Assembly: GCF_032854445.1 (NCBI RefSeq)
Contig: NC_088304.1
Coordinates: forward strand, 494,001 to 558,000
From: Liolophura sinensis
Lineage: Eukaryota > Mollusca > Polyplacophora > Chitonida > Chitonidae
Length of the DNA: 64,000 nucleotides
Direction: 5' to 3'
Shown: piece after piece, positions 36,171 to 45,854 of the stretch
How positions within the stretch are numbered: position 1 is the first letter of the stretch
Layout: each line of letters starts with the position of its first letter
Made by a program: the position numbers and the translations under genes
Notes under the pieces: model-generated
Seen by the model: the letters and a program-made list of their open reading frames with translations, nothing else
Databases searched by the model: none
Told to the model about the DNA's origin: nothing

Positions 36171-36464
36171 GAATGAATGAAAGAATGATTACGGCTTAAC
36201 ACCATGTCGGCAATATCTCAGCCATATCGAGGCGGTAAATGTTCATACCCAGAGACAGCGAATGGCTTCTGATGTGATGGAAACATTCAAAATACACCAA
36301 AAAAAGACCAACATGGTTAAAAACAGTTTAAAAAACCGATTCTCGATCAAACTCGGAAACCACAAGACGTTTCAAAATAGATAGTCTAGAAATGTGTACA
36401 CAAAATGTATAATACATATATATGGGAAGAATCATATTTTGTAATATTTGTCAATGGCCTTACG
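36171..36464 (+). mobile_element. Abalone-type GAAT-headed repeat, copy 3
   Basis: GAATGAATGAAAGAATGATTA, then TTAACACCATGTCGGCAATA, TCTCAGCCATATCG and an end with TCAATGGCCTT. The SCDYRLG repeat follows immediately. Confidence 0.65.
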
Positions 36465-36719
36465 GACTACGAATTTGAACTTTGATATGGAATTCATGCC
36501 TGGAATATTCATTGTCTGCCCGGCATCATTGAAAACTTATGACCGCTTCTCTCTTGTGTGTTACCTGCTTTATTTATTATTTGTATAATTTCTTACATAC
36601 CTTTGTCTTTGGAAGTTAGTGTTAAACGTTATTGTGGAAATGGATCTTGCGATTATCGACTTGGAACGCCCTTTACGGACTACGAATGGTATATGAATGT
36701 CGGACTTGACGCTTATATT
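36465..36719 (+). repeat. SCDYRLG repeat (open-frame dispersed repeat), copy 1
   Basis: This ~255-bp unit runs from GGACTACGAATTTGAACTTT to GACGCTTATATT. A second full copy is at 41.12-41.38 kb and a partial inverted copy is at 31.37-31.50 kb. All three share the frame GNGSCD(Y/F)RLGTP...DYEWYMNVG. Similarity ends at the same base, after which flanks differ, so this is a mobile unit or a dispersed exon. Confidence 0.6.
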
Positions 36720-37236
36720 CAAATATTTAATGACAGCATTACCAGCAATGCTCTCAAATAAATGGAATATAGAACATTTCTCAAACATAGGCGAAGTCCA
36801 AACAGTGAACCAGGATGTGTTTGATGCCGTACTCAGCATCACATCCATCACACTCGGGAGCACTTCTGCCATCAAGAATATAATCGCGTGCCTCATACGG
36901 CATCTCCTTAAAACTACTTGATCTCTGCGAAACATAGCATGAGTACAATAATTATATCCAAGAACAGGGTGAATAGCGCGCAGTTTATTTTGGGCCTGCA
37001 AATCCCATTCATCCTATCATAGCCGGCGAACATACTTAAGCATATTACAGCGAAAATCTGTATACGATATTTTAGTTGTAGATATCTTTATTCAGGGCAG
37101 ATTTAGTTTCCCTGTCTACGACTGTGTTTCCATGAACATCAGTGTGACTTGGTATCCGACATTATATAATATCTTTACCTGTTCTAATATGTTTCTTATG
37201 TAAGGCTAATATTTCAAGTATCAATGGATTTTTAAA

Positions 37237-37491
37237 TTAATTATTATATATTGCCAAAAGACAAGAGAGCGAGTCACTACATATCACTGCCTTCTGGGCG
37301 CGAACAGAGGAAACGCGTGACAACGCCAGGAGTATAGCTCTGGCCTCGGCAGAAAAGATTGAAGAAGAAGATGGAAGACGAAGAGAAGAGAATCGGTGTT
37401 CCTTAGACAGCCGCAGCCGCAACTCTGTTCCCATCCCTTCAGCCATCAGTGTATATAAATTTGTAATCCGAATAAGCCTTAGTTTCAGCAA
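37237..37491 (-). pseudogene. RNase H fragment of LINE copy D, duplicate 1
   Basis: The frame has SSSIFSAEARAILLALSR (Glu motif) and AVICSDSLSCLLAI (second Asp motif). The first Asp motif is altered to LMAEGMGTEL and the C-terminal His/Asp region is lost. It is identical to the fragment at 38066-38320. Confidence 0.75.
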
Positions 37492-38065
37492 AACTTTGCT
37501 AAATTATAAAAGGATTGGTATACGAATGTCGGACTTGACGCTTATATTCAAATATTTAATGACAGCATTACCAGCAATGCTCTCAAATAAATGGAATATA
37601 GAACATTTCTCAAACATAGGCGAAGTCCAAACAGTGAACCAGGATGTGTTTGATGCCGTACTCAGCATCACATCCATCACACTCGGGAGCACTTCTGCCA
37701 TCAAGAATATAATCGCGTGCCTCATACGGCATCTCCTTAAAACTACTTGATCTCTGCGAAACATAGCATGAGTACAATAATTATATCCAAGAACAGGGTG
37801 AATAGCGCGCAGTTTATTTTGGGCCTGCAAATCCCATTCATCCTATCATAGCCGGCGAACATACTTAAGCATATTACAGCGAAAATCTGTATACGATATT
37901 TTAGTTGTAGATATCTTTATTCAGGGCAGATTTAGTTTCCCTGTCTACGACTGTGTTTCCATGAACATCAGTGTGACTTGGTATCCGACATTATATAATA
38001 TCTTTACCTGTTCTAATATGTTTCTTATGTAAGGCTAATATTTCAAGTATCAATGGATTTTTAAA

Positions 38066-38320
38066 TTAATTATTATATATTGCCAAAAGACAAGAGAGCG
38101 AGTCACTACATATCACTGCCTTCTGGGCGCGAACAGAGGAAACGCGTGACAACGCCAGGAGTATAGCTCTGGCCTCGGCAGAAAAGATTGAAGAAGAAGA
38201 TGGAAGACGAAGAGAAGAGAATCGGTGTTCCTTAGACAGCCGCAGCCGCAACTCTGTTCCCATCCCTTCAGCCATCAGTGTATATAAATTTGTAATCCGA
38301 ATAAGCCTTAGTTTCAGCAA
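38066..38320 (-). pseudogene. RNase H fragment of LINE copy D, duplicate 2
   Basis: An exact repeat of the 37237-37491 frame, produced by the 829-bp tandem duplication. The true element continues upstream on the minus strand from this copy into RT remnants. Confidence 0.75.
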
Positions 38321-39529
38321 AACTTTGCTAAATTATAAAAGGATTGGTATACGAATGTCGGACATGACGCTTATATTGTATCTGTTTTCTTATACTTACG
38401 TGGATCAAATATCAATTTAGGCTGTCGAAGAATCCAGTGAAGAAACTCCGGGAAAGACACCGGAGCTATATCCTCTAGCATGATGTTAGCTTCCATAATG
38501 TCGTGCGTATATGAAGACCCAAGGTAGGGATCTTGTTAGGACATTTACTACATTTATCTACATATTACAGATTGAAAACAGTGGCAGAAAGGGTTTGTTG
38601 GATGAGCTTTTAACTTTGTAGCATATTGAAGGCTCAGTTCAATACGTCGGTTGTATAAAGAAGGTTCACTTGCCTCTACGAATAAACTGTCTACTCGTAA
38701 GGTTCTAAAAGCACCAAGGCTTAGCCCCAAACCTTGTAATGGACAGTATCCAACTTCTTAAGGTAGCATTTCCGAGATGAACCGTAGATGATGGACGCAT
38801 AGACCAATTTAGATCTCAGCAGAGAACGACATAGAGGTAATAAAATAGAGCGGTCAGCACATCAATCGGTGCTAGACACGACCTTAATAATATCGAGAGC
38901 CTTTGTACATTTGGCTTTAAGCATTTTAATGACGTATAAACGATAGCCTATATTGTATCCACAAATATATTTTCTCCAACCATTTTAATGTTTACCATAA
39001 AATTTAAGTCAACGGTCAAGATGAAGTTTCCGTTTATTACAAAAATGCATACCAACGGTTTTAGACGTGGAAAATCTAAAGCTGTTCTCGGTTGCCCATT
39101 TCCCGATTTTATTGAGACAAAGCTGCGACTGACGTTCAATATTATTCATATTATTAGCTGGGTAGCATATAAGAAATCATCAACATTTAAAGAACCCTAT
39201 GTGCCGGATGTTAAATTATTTTACTAAGTTATTTATTTTTATGCTAAATAAAGTTGGTGATCTATCATCCGTTCCATAGTCTTACAGAAACAGATGGTAA
39301 GAGTTATAGGACGTTAATTAGACGGATCAGCATGATCCCTACCCGGTTTGGGGACCGGGATGATACACGCTGTCCTCCATCAGGGTGGAAAATTACGAGT
39401 TATCCAAATATCATTAAACAGGCCCAAGACAATCTAAAGTGGCTCAGGACCACACGTATCGTGTATCGTGTGCCTTTTTAATGCAGCTTTAAGTTCATCG
39501 ATATTACACGGACGATTATAATCTTGTAC

Positions 39530-39664
39530 CGTGCGCGGGAAGGTCTTGCAGCAACCTGCGGATGGTCGTGGGTTTCCCTCCCACCATTATGCTGGCAGCC
39601 GTCGTATAAGTGAAATATTAAGTGAGTACGGCGTAAAACACCAATCAAATTAATAAATAAATAA
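39530..39664 (+). mobile_element. Mollusc-type SINE inserted in LINE copy D
   Basis: GCGCGGGAAGGTC, CAGCAACCTGCGGATGGTCG, CCTCCCACCATTATGCTGG, GTCGTATAAGTGAAATATT and GGCGTAAAACACCAAT, then an AAATA tail. LINE sequence flanks it on both sides. Confidence 0.7.
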
Positions 39665-40127
39665 GCTTGTAAGTTTTTAGATGAAAAGGGGAGTTCAGTT
39701 TTCTCCTTCTGGTATCTAATATGTTGAAAATCTGAAGTATAATTCTTAGAGCACGATTTGTTAGAGATTGTTTTAGCTAGTTTATGTGCTATATCAGATG
39801 GGAAAGTTAATATATTATCTTCGAATGCTGGACTTTCGCTTTATTTTTTTTTTGCCAGAATCTTGCCAGTTTTTTTAACCTTTTTTAATGTTCCAGCTGC
39901 ATCCTGGAGAGCACTTTTCAAACCAAAGAGATGATCGGACCGGGCACATACGAGCTCCCGTCTCTCTTTAAGTAAGGGCCAAAGTGGCGTGTTGGGCGTG
40001 AGGATCTCGCACAGACACGCCCTCATTCACCAGGACCCCGTCCGCGTAGATTACGGGTTGCAACCTATGGCAATCAGGTTGCTGCCCGTTTGGCCTCTTA
40101 CACAACTGAGAAGACGCGATTCCATTA

Positions 40128-40495
40128 ACCCGTTCACAGGGGCAAATTTAAGCCCGTTTAACTTGCGAAAGTGGGTTTGAGCCAGTTTGACGTCGCCCAC
40201 GTGTACGCAAAGTGGGGGCATTTAATCCGGTTTATTTGCCCCAGCTAGCGACGTGGCTTTAAGCCAGTTTCAGGGCTTGAGCGTTAACGATGGTAACTGG
40301 ATTAAATGTTGCGCGTACGTGAAGGTCAGGGTGGCGTAATTACTAAACCGACTTAGATGTGACCGTGTGAAGTGGCAAATCCCTGAAATGACATGAAACC
40401 GGGTTGGGCATGCTGTCGTGTGAGCGCACGCATTTTTTACAACTGGCTGTGATTTAAACGAGTTCAGGTTTGATTTTTGGCCGCGTGAGCGGGGT
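40128..40495. mobile_element. MITE-like insertion in the LINE D leader
   Basis: Copy C's leader is continuous where copy D has ~370 extra bases. The ends are imperfect inverted repeats: ACCCGTTCACAGGGGCAAAT at the left and, inverted, ACCCCGCTCACGCGGCCAAA at the right. No coding capacity. Target duplication is not clear. Confidence 0.55.
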
Positions 40496-40599
40496 ATAGT
40501 ATGTTCACCAGGCCCACATGGGAGAGCTCTGGGTTAGTCGCCTTCCACGACAAGCTTGCCTAGATGGCTTGGGTCCTATTCTTTTCACCCCAGAGACCC

Positions 40600-40912
40600 A
40601 GCGAGGGTCCACGTTTTGATGCTCCAAAGATATTGTCAGATCTGATAGCCTTTGCATGAACCGTTACCAAAAAGTAACAGGGAACTGTACGGAAATAGGT
40701 TTTTGCACCTAAAAAGCACGAAAATTTCAGTGGTATTACTTTTGGGTCCTGAAATGGGTTGGTAAGGAATTCATTCAAAGGCTATCCTCATAATCGCTGT
40801 AGCAGTGGAATGGCACTGAGGATGCAATGCCGGGATTACTTATCTCAGCGTGAATGTGACATAACCAACACCTGATAAAATTTGGTCTACCGTCAATTCC
40901 ACTTTTTACCTG
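40600..40912 (+). mobile_element. Internally deleted Tc1-like element
   Basis: It joins a 5' part like 21.29-21.42 kb (TAGCCTTTG, GTATTACTTTTGGGT) to a 3' part like 22.28-22.38 kb (CTTATCTCAGCGTGAATGTG, CCAACAC). The whole transposase region is missing, making it a MITE-sized derivative. Confidence 0.5.
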
Positions 40913-41122
40913 TGGTGGATTTTTAATGAGTTTCAATATATATTTATCCTAATTATTTCAGTCTCTGCACCACCGATTATTAACAGATGAGTTTGAAATG
41001 TAAAAAGAGTGCATGTGTGAAGGTAGCCATGCTCATTACATCTGCATGATGCCTATATGAACAGTTGCAATCAAAGCGCGACTGAGATACCTTGTTTAAT
41101 TGTTATTTGACCTGGAACTTAT

Positions 41123-41382
41123 TCATGGACTACGAATTTGAACTTTGATATGGAATTCATGCCTGGGATATCCACTGTCTACCCGGCATCATTGAAAACT
41201 GATGACCGCTTCTCCCGTGTGTTACCGGCCGTATTTCCTATTTGTAAAATTTCTTACATACCTTTATCTTTGGGAGCTAGTGTTAAACGTTGTTTTGGAA
41301 ATGGATCTTGCGATTTTCGACTTGGAACGCCCATTACCGACTACGAATGGTATATGAATGTCGGACATGACGCTTATATTTC
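41123..41382 (+). repeat. SCDYRLG repeat, copy 2
   Basis: A full-length copy with the frame open from MNFDMEFMPGIS through GNGSCDFRLGTPITDYEWY to NVGHDAYI. It ends about 100 bp before the Polinton left terminus. Confidence 0.6.
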
Positions 41383-41476
41383 AAACTAATATGCTTGTGC
41401 TTTCTAAAATTTAATTTGGACAGTGGTACTTACCATTGTGGTTTGAACAGTACCATGAGAGCAAGATGAAGCATTC

Positions 41477-41482
41477 AGTGTA
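41477..41482 (+). other. Left target-site duplication of the Polinton (AGTGTA)
   Basis: Six bases directly before the terminus. They match AGTATA after the right terminus at five of six positions. Six-base duplications are the rule for Polintons. Confidence 0.65.
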
Positions 41483-41766
41483 AGTAGTATACTATACGCA
41501 GTTGGAGTGAGTTTCGAGGAGTGAGTAGTTGAGACATGTGTGACATATGTACGTGGTTAGGTCACGGGGTTTTCCCGTCACGTCATGGATTGATGTAAGT
41601 GTGGATGAACCAATCAGCGAGCGAGAACGGGGTTATGTAAGTTTTGGCGGACCAATTAGCGAGCGAGAACGGGGTGATGTAAGTACGGACTAATTAGCGT
41701 GAGCGGATGGCTATGTAAGTGGTTAGGTCACGGGTGATATCACTACACGTGCCTAGGGTAAAAAAG
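41483..41766 (+). repeat. Left terminal inverted repeat with promoter
   Basis: The first ~23 bases and the GAGTGAGTTTCGAGGAGTGA block match the right end exactly. The interior is a diverged match with repeated units of AACCAATCAGCGAGCGAGAA then a GTTATGTAAGT-type segment (three units, 41.60-41.73 kb). CCAATCAG is a CCAAT box. CACGTG at 41746-41751 and CTAGGGTAAAAAAG at 41753-41766 form an E-box plus TATA-like core promoter aimed at the zinc-finger gene. Confidence 0.85.
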
Positions 41767-41818
41767 ACGGCCGCAGCAGTAGCAGACCACATCCCCTGGA
41801 GAGAGCGAGCGAGCGACC

Positions 41819-42319
41819 ATGGAGATAGATGGAGAAACAACAAAAGCCGGTGGAGATGGAGGGGAGGGAGAGACGCGAAAGAAGAAGAAGACCTTTACCT
41901 GTGGGACGTGTGGTCGAGGGTTTGCCCGGCGGGATAACTGGCGGCGACACCAGCGAACACAGCACGCCGTCCGCGACGCCTGTGGTGAGGCTGGTGAAAG
42001 TGGTGAGGGGAAAAAGAAGAAGCTGTTTACCTGCCTAATGTGTGCAAAGGACTTTACTCGGCGGGATAACTGGCTCCGTCACCAGCGGACGCATCAACCC
42101 CAGAAAAAAAGATTCACCTTCCCGACCTGTTGCCAGACGTTTTACCGCCGGGAAAATTTGCTGCGCCACCAACAGCGGCATGGGAAAAATAACGAGCGTG
42201 TGTGGCATTGTGAAGACTGGCAGAAGTCTTTTTACCGACTGTGGGGTTGGCGTGCCCATCGACGCGGGGAACACGGTCAGGTAAGTTCTTTTATTTTTAT
42301 TATTATGAACACTTTTTAA
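41819..42319 (+). CDS. C2H2 zinc-finger protein of the Polinton
   Basis: Putative DNA-binding regulator. The ATG has a strong initiation context (GACCATGG) ~55 bases after the terminal-repeat TATA-like box. A basic stretch RKKKK (20-24) precedes finger 1 (C28, C31, H44, H49). Finger 2 is C72, C75, H88, H92. Fingers 3 (F101 for Cys, C104, H117, H121) and 4 (C131, W134 for Cys, H147, H152) have each lost one zinc ligand. Recognition helices of fingers 1 and 2 are RRDNWRR and RRDNWLR, and finger 3 is RRENLLR, all of the type that reads GAG. CAG|GTAAGT near 42281-42288, right after EHG, is a consensus splice donor, so the last ~12 residues may be intronic and the gene may continue. C2H2 cargo is not a core Polinton gene. 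Confidence 0.7.
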   Translation: MEIDGETTKAGGDGGEGETRKKKKTFTCGTCGRGFARRDNWRRHQRTQHAVRDACGEAGESGEGKKKKLFTCLMCAKDFTRRDNWLRHQRTHQPQKKRFTFPTCCQTFYRRENLLRHQQRHGKNNERVWHCEDWQKSFYRLWGWRAHRRGEHGQVSSFIFIIMNTF

Positions 42320-44504
42320 CACTAACGCAACATTACAGGAATGAGGAAAATTATCTTTGAAAAGTTTAAACGTGGTCATGGAATGGACATCGGTGCCTTG
42401 GGAGAATAAATCCTACCCTACCAATCTACCGACCTCCCTGCCCGCCACCACCCAGCCAGTCAGCCAGTCAGCTAGACTGGCTGGCAACAATGTAATATGC
42501 AAGGCGACTGGGTCATTGTGTCCCGCTAGGGCTGAGTGACCTGCCGGCCTGCCTGCCTCATTGCCTTGGCTGGCAACAATGTATTATGATGTGTTATGGT
42601 GTACTATGCGCAACATGTGCGGTGACTGGGTTAGTGTGTCCCGCTAGGACGGACCGACCTCCTGGTCGACCTGCCTGCCTGATATCTATCACTCAGCTTC
42701 CTGTCCTCCCCTACGCGTGATGCCCCCGTCTAGTGCGGGTACATCACCTCAAAAGTTTTTTTTTGGGGGGGGGGGATTAGGGGATAACACTCGCCAGTGA
42801 ATTTTTTTTTTTGGGGGGGGGGGGAGTTGGGGACTTTATATTGGCATCGAGTCGACCGGCCCGGCTTAGCGCTTGCGTAAGGGGCGCGCCTTTCACAACA
42901 GACGCCGAGGGACACAGCAGTCTTTGATGACTAACACTTGCCCTAACGCAAGCCTAGTAAAAGAGTGCGATTAGTAGCATCCGCCCTGACAACAGCCCAA
43001 ACTTCTGGCAGGCTCACAAGCACGGCTTTCTCGACTCCGGGCACACATCTTTCGAGTATGTAGAACATAGATATGTCTATCACACCGAATCCACAGGACC
43101 TGGCTTAATTATCATATAGCCATATCGGGGGGTAGCGATATCGTATGTCTATAAGTGATTTACCACACCACGCCATAGGAGGCACTTACGCCAAGTCCCA
43201 ATCCACACCCCCACATCACACTGCACACCATCACCATGTTCAGGCAGGGTTGATTTTTTAAAGTACCCCACTATTCACCATGATCATACCTTCACCACCC
43301 GGTAGAAGACCATACAGTGTTGCTGTACTCTAACGGGTTGGTTCGGGGCTCGGTCACGGACCAACTCTCTACCGAGCCTCTCTAGCGAGGCCGTAACCCC
43401 AGAGGTATGCAGTGTGACCGTAGGTGGCCACGTTGGTATTGGTGTGAATTAACAATTCACCTACCTGGTGGGGGCGTGTCGTCTTTTTTTTGAGAACCGT
43501 ACAGGTTGGTGCATTTTTTTTATTAGCCGTAGACGACAAGCTGCTCCAAACCTCACCACAGACATTCACACCATACACCGGGGAGTGATCTGAGCCTGCC
43601 ACATTACCACACAGACCACAACCACCAAGTGCACGAGCCTGAGACCTCCCTGTGAGAAAGTTCACACCTCCTCACCAGGGAGATTCGGCTCTACATGCTC
43701 TATGTATACGCTTGAATGCTCGGGTCAATGCTTGTTTTTTTTTTTTTTAGCTTAGGGTTTGGCCCTAGAGCGAACAAGAGAGTAGGGTTTAGTCGACTCT
43801 TACGGACCAGCCCCTGCCGGCTAGGGTACTATTCTTGTCTGACCCCGGTACACCCACAGCGGACTATAGCGGACTATAGCTAAATTAGTCGCTTCTTACG
43901 ACAAGCCCCTAAAAGGACGGGGGCTGTGGTGCTAGTCTTCTCTAGCGCCGGCACACACACAGCGGACTAACAACTAAGGGTGGCCTAGGTTAGTCGCCTT
44001 TTACGTGGCGCTACATTGTTGCCAGCCGTGGTTATTTTCAGCTAGCGTGCTGTACATAATTCTGACATGCCTACCCGCACCGGCTGACCTGCCTGCCTGC
44101 CTGCCAGCCCCGCCTGCCCGCCTGCCTGTATACCATCACACCAGCATACACCCTTCTCACTCTAGAATCCAACGAAATGTAAATGGCTCCGAGGTGATGC
44201 CTCCGTCTTGTTCGGGCACATTACCTCAAAAGGTCTGGGGAGAGCCTTTTTTGGCTTTGTCTATTTTTTTTTTTTTTGGCTTTTTTTCTTGTTTGTTTTT
44301 TTTTTTTTTCAACCAACACAGGAATACAAGACATTATAAATATATACAAAAAAAAAGAACAATAGTTGGAGATTATAAATATATACAAGAAAAAAGAACA
44401 ATAGTGGGCGATTATAAATATATACAGACACAAGCAGTACTAACAATGGGAAAAAAATCTAAAAACTGTTAATAATATAACTGAACGACGCGTGAATACC
44501 ATTC
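42320..44504. other. Non-coding Polinton segment with internal repeats
   Basis: No supported ORF. It holds copies of GCTGGCAACAATGTA (42480, 42569; inverted at 44011) linked to GACTGGGTCA-like sequence. Two T-run/G-run tracts lie at 42754 and 42803. Two TCACCTCAAAAG segments lie after GATGCC (42719 and 44196), and repeated TTAGTCGCCTTTTACG-like sequence lies at 43.75-44.01 kb. A 35-bp repeat (ATTATAAATATATACAA and AGAACAATAGT) occurs three times at 44.33-44.43 kb. Confidence 0.5.
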
Positions 44505-44906
44505 CTACCAATCGTCGACACATGCCATACAAATCGCCGCGTGCCTGCAGGGGAAGAGACAGGTATCTGACGGTCTCAGGTAACAGATACGACGTCCCAC
44601 GGCGGACGCGGCGTTAACAATTTCCCCGCCGGTTGGCGGTGCTGGTGCTGGTGGTGGTACATTCTGTCCTCGGGCCTCAGTGATGGGAATCGGTGTCACC
44701 ACAGCGGGAATTAGGAACCATTGGAGAGTGTTGGGAAGTCGAGCCCGTATCTCGGCCTCTACATGTTGGACCAGCCGCTGTCTGGTTTCGTGGGTGACCA
44801 GCTGGTCCAACGCCGCCTGCCGTCGAGCCGCTTCAGCCACGGCGGCCTCATTTTCGGCACGCTGTCGGGCCCGAACCTCCCACTCACGCCCCCACTCACT
44901 CTCCAC
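44505..44906 (-). CDS. RING-finger-like accessory protein, C-terminus incomplete
   Basis: The 133-codon frame begins at GTG with no in-frame ATG; a CCCCCCAG acceptor-like site lies just upstream, so it is probably a 3' exon. The first ~70 residues are charged and helical (ENEAAVAEAARRQAALDQL). The C-terminus, ICYLRPSDTCLFPCRHAAIC MACVDDW, has Cys and Cys-x-His spacing like the first three-quarters of a C3HC4 RING. It stops before the final Cys pair, which is therefore missing or in another exon. A working RING would be a ubiquitin E3 ligase module. Confidence 0.45.
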   Translation of the reverse strand: MESEWGREWEVRARQRAENEAAVAEAARRQAALDQLVTHETRQRLVQHVEAEIRARLPNTLQWFLIPAVVTPIPITEARGQNVPPPAPAPPTGGEIVNAASAVGRRICYLRPSDTCLFPCRHAAICMACVDDW

Positions 44907-45225
44907 CCCCGAGGCTGGGGGGAAACACCTCAGCCCATGCCTTGTCCCACACCTCGAGATAAGGCCCCCCCGCAGCTCCCGCCTTGCTGTCAGCCATTCT
45001 CCCGGATCCTCTCCCCCAGGTGTTCTGTATTGCCTGGGGTGGTGATCCTACACAAACATCGCCTCCTTATTCCACTACCTCCGGTCGGAATACGACCCGG
45101 TGTTGACCTTGTTGTTTCACTCTGGTGGGGAGCCAAAAGGAGGGGAGACGTCTCGTGTGAAGCATCATCCAGAGTCTCGGGGACAATCCCCGGGTAAACT
45201 TCCCCCTCGCCACCCTGCGTGTATA

Positions 45226-45531
45226 TCACCTGGGTGTTGTTATCACGATCACGAGGGGAGTCCAGGTAAACTCCAAATCAGACTCCTCATCACTGGTGGT
45301 GGTGTGAGCGTCTGACCAACATTCTTCGTCCTCCCCCGCACTTCCAGGCCCTCTTGTTCTTCGAAACAAGCTACCGCACAATAAGGCAATATTTGGCCCT
45401 GATAAGGGCCGTTGGGGTTGGTCCTGAAAAGGACCGTAGGAAGTAGATTTTTTTTTGACAGACACACAATTCAATACAACACTTGTGATCGAGCTTACAT
45501 TCGTCACTTGCAACAGTATGAAATATAGCAA
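45226..45531 (-). CDS. Acidic ORF upstream of the RING-like frame
   Basis: A minus-strand frame with an acidic C-terminal segment (AGEDEECWSDAHTTTSDEESD) followed by LEFTWTPLVIVITT. It may be the 5' exon or a frameshifted 5' part of the RING-like gene. A second frame over the same bases (NPNGPYQGQILPYCAVACFE) also looks protein-like, suggesting an indel inside. No known domain. Confidence 0.3.
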   Translation of the reverse strand: MLYFILLQVTNVSSITSVVLNCVSVKKKSTSYGPFQDQPQRPLSGPNIALLCGSLFRRTRGPGSAGEDEECWSDAHTTTSDEESDLEFTWTPLVIVITTPR

Positions 45532-45759
45532 TACAGCTTTGGGTCAATGCACACGTTGTATGTATCTGTTAGGGGTCTCCCCCACTAGAGAATCCGGCGA
45601 AAGTGCCGCTTGGCCTGTGACGAAGCGCGGACCTCAACGAAATCGGTCCGACAAAGCCGCACGGCTGTTGAGTGACGACCACCCTGCCAGCCTGCCTAAA
45701 CATTGTTGTCAGCCGGGCAGTCAACCAACCGACCGTGCCGTTCACCGTAGACTGTCTTG

Positions 45760-45816
45760 TATACATTGTTATCAATCAGTCTGGCTGTGGTTAACCACAG
45801 CTGACAACAATGTATT
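45760..45816. repeat. Palindromic hairpin built on CATTGTT/AACAATG
   Basis: ATACATTGTT at the left arm and AACAATGTAT at the right enclose the perfect palindrome CTGTGGTTAACCACAG. It is one of about nine copies of the CATTGTTGCCAGC motif in this Polinton and the only one arranged as a close inverted pair. Confidence 0.7.
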
Positions 45817-45854
45817 ACGAATGGGGATTGGGTCAGTGTACCAGGGGCTAGGGC

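Larger units (their letters stand above)
36691..38348. repeat. 829-bp tandem duplication, two near-identical units
   Basis: ATACGAATGTCGGACTTGAC starts at 36691 (as ATATGAATG) and 37520, and the start of a third unit is at 38349, spaced exactly 829 bp twice. Each unit contains the end of the SCDYRLG repeat, an unrelated ~300-bp segment and the 3' end of LINE copy D including its RNase H fragment. I saw only one difference between units, at the first junction. It is either very recent or an assembly duplication. Confidence 0.9.
37085..40615 (-). mobile_element. Non-LTR retrotransposon copy D, heavily rearranged
   Basis: Minus-strand fragments appear in element order: 5' leader (40.61-39.90 kb, split by a MITE-like insertion), EN-RT linker (39.85-39.48 kb, split by a SINE at 39.53-39.66 kb), RT remnants (39.30-38.40 kb) and RNase H/3' end (inside the 829-bp duplicated units). 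ORF1 and the endonuclease are missing. The plus strand shows no long frame here. Confidence 0.7.

Noticed and set aside
36570-37830. Two 108-143-residue minus-strand proteins with identical C-termini
   Set aside because: They are the same frame repeated by the 829-bp duplication and cross junctions between unrelated repeats; not a gene pair.
43480-43520. Polyadenylation or terminator T-run inside the Polinton
   Set aside because: Several similar T-runs occur nearby without positional relation to any gene end, so no function can be supported.
44005-44472. 155-residue plus-strand protein in the Polinton left arm
   Set aside because: It consists of GCCTGC runs, T-runs and a 35-bp repeat; no domain and an implausible composition.
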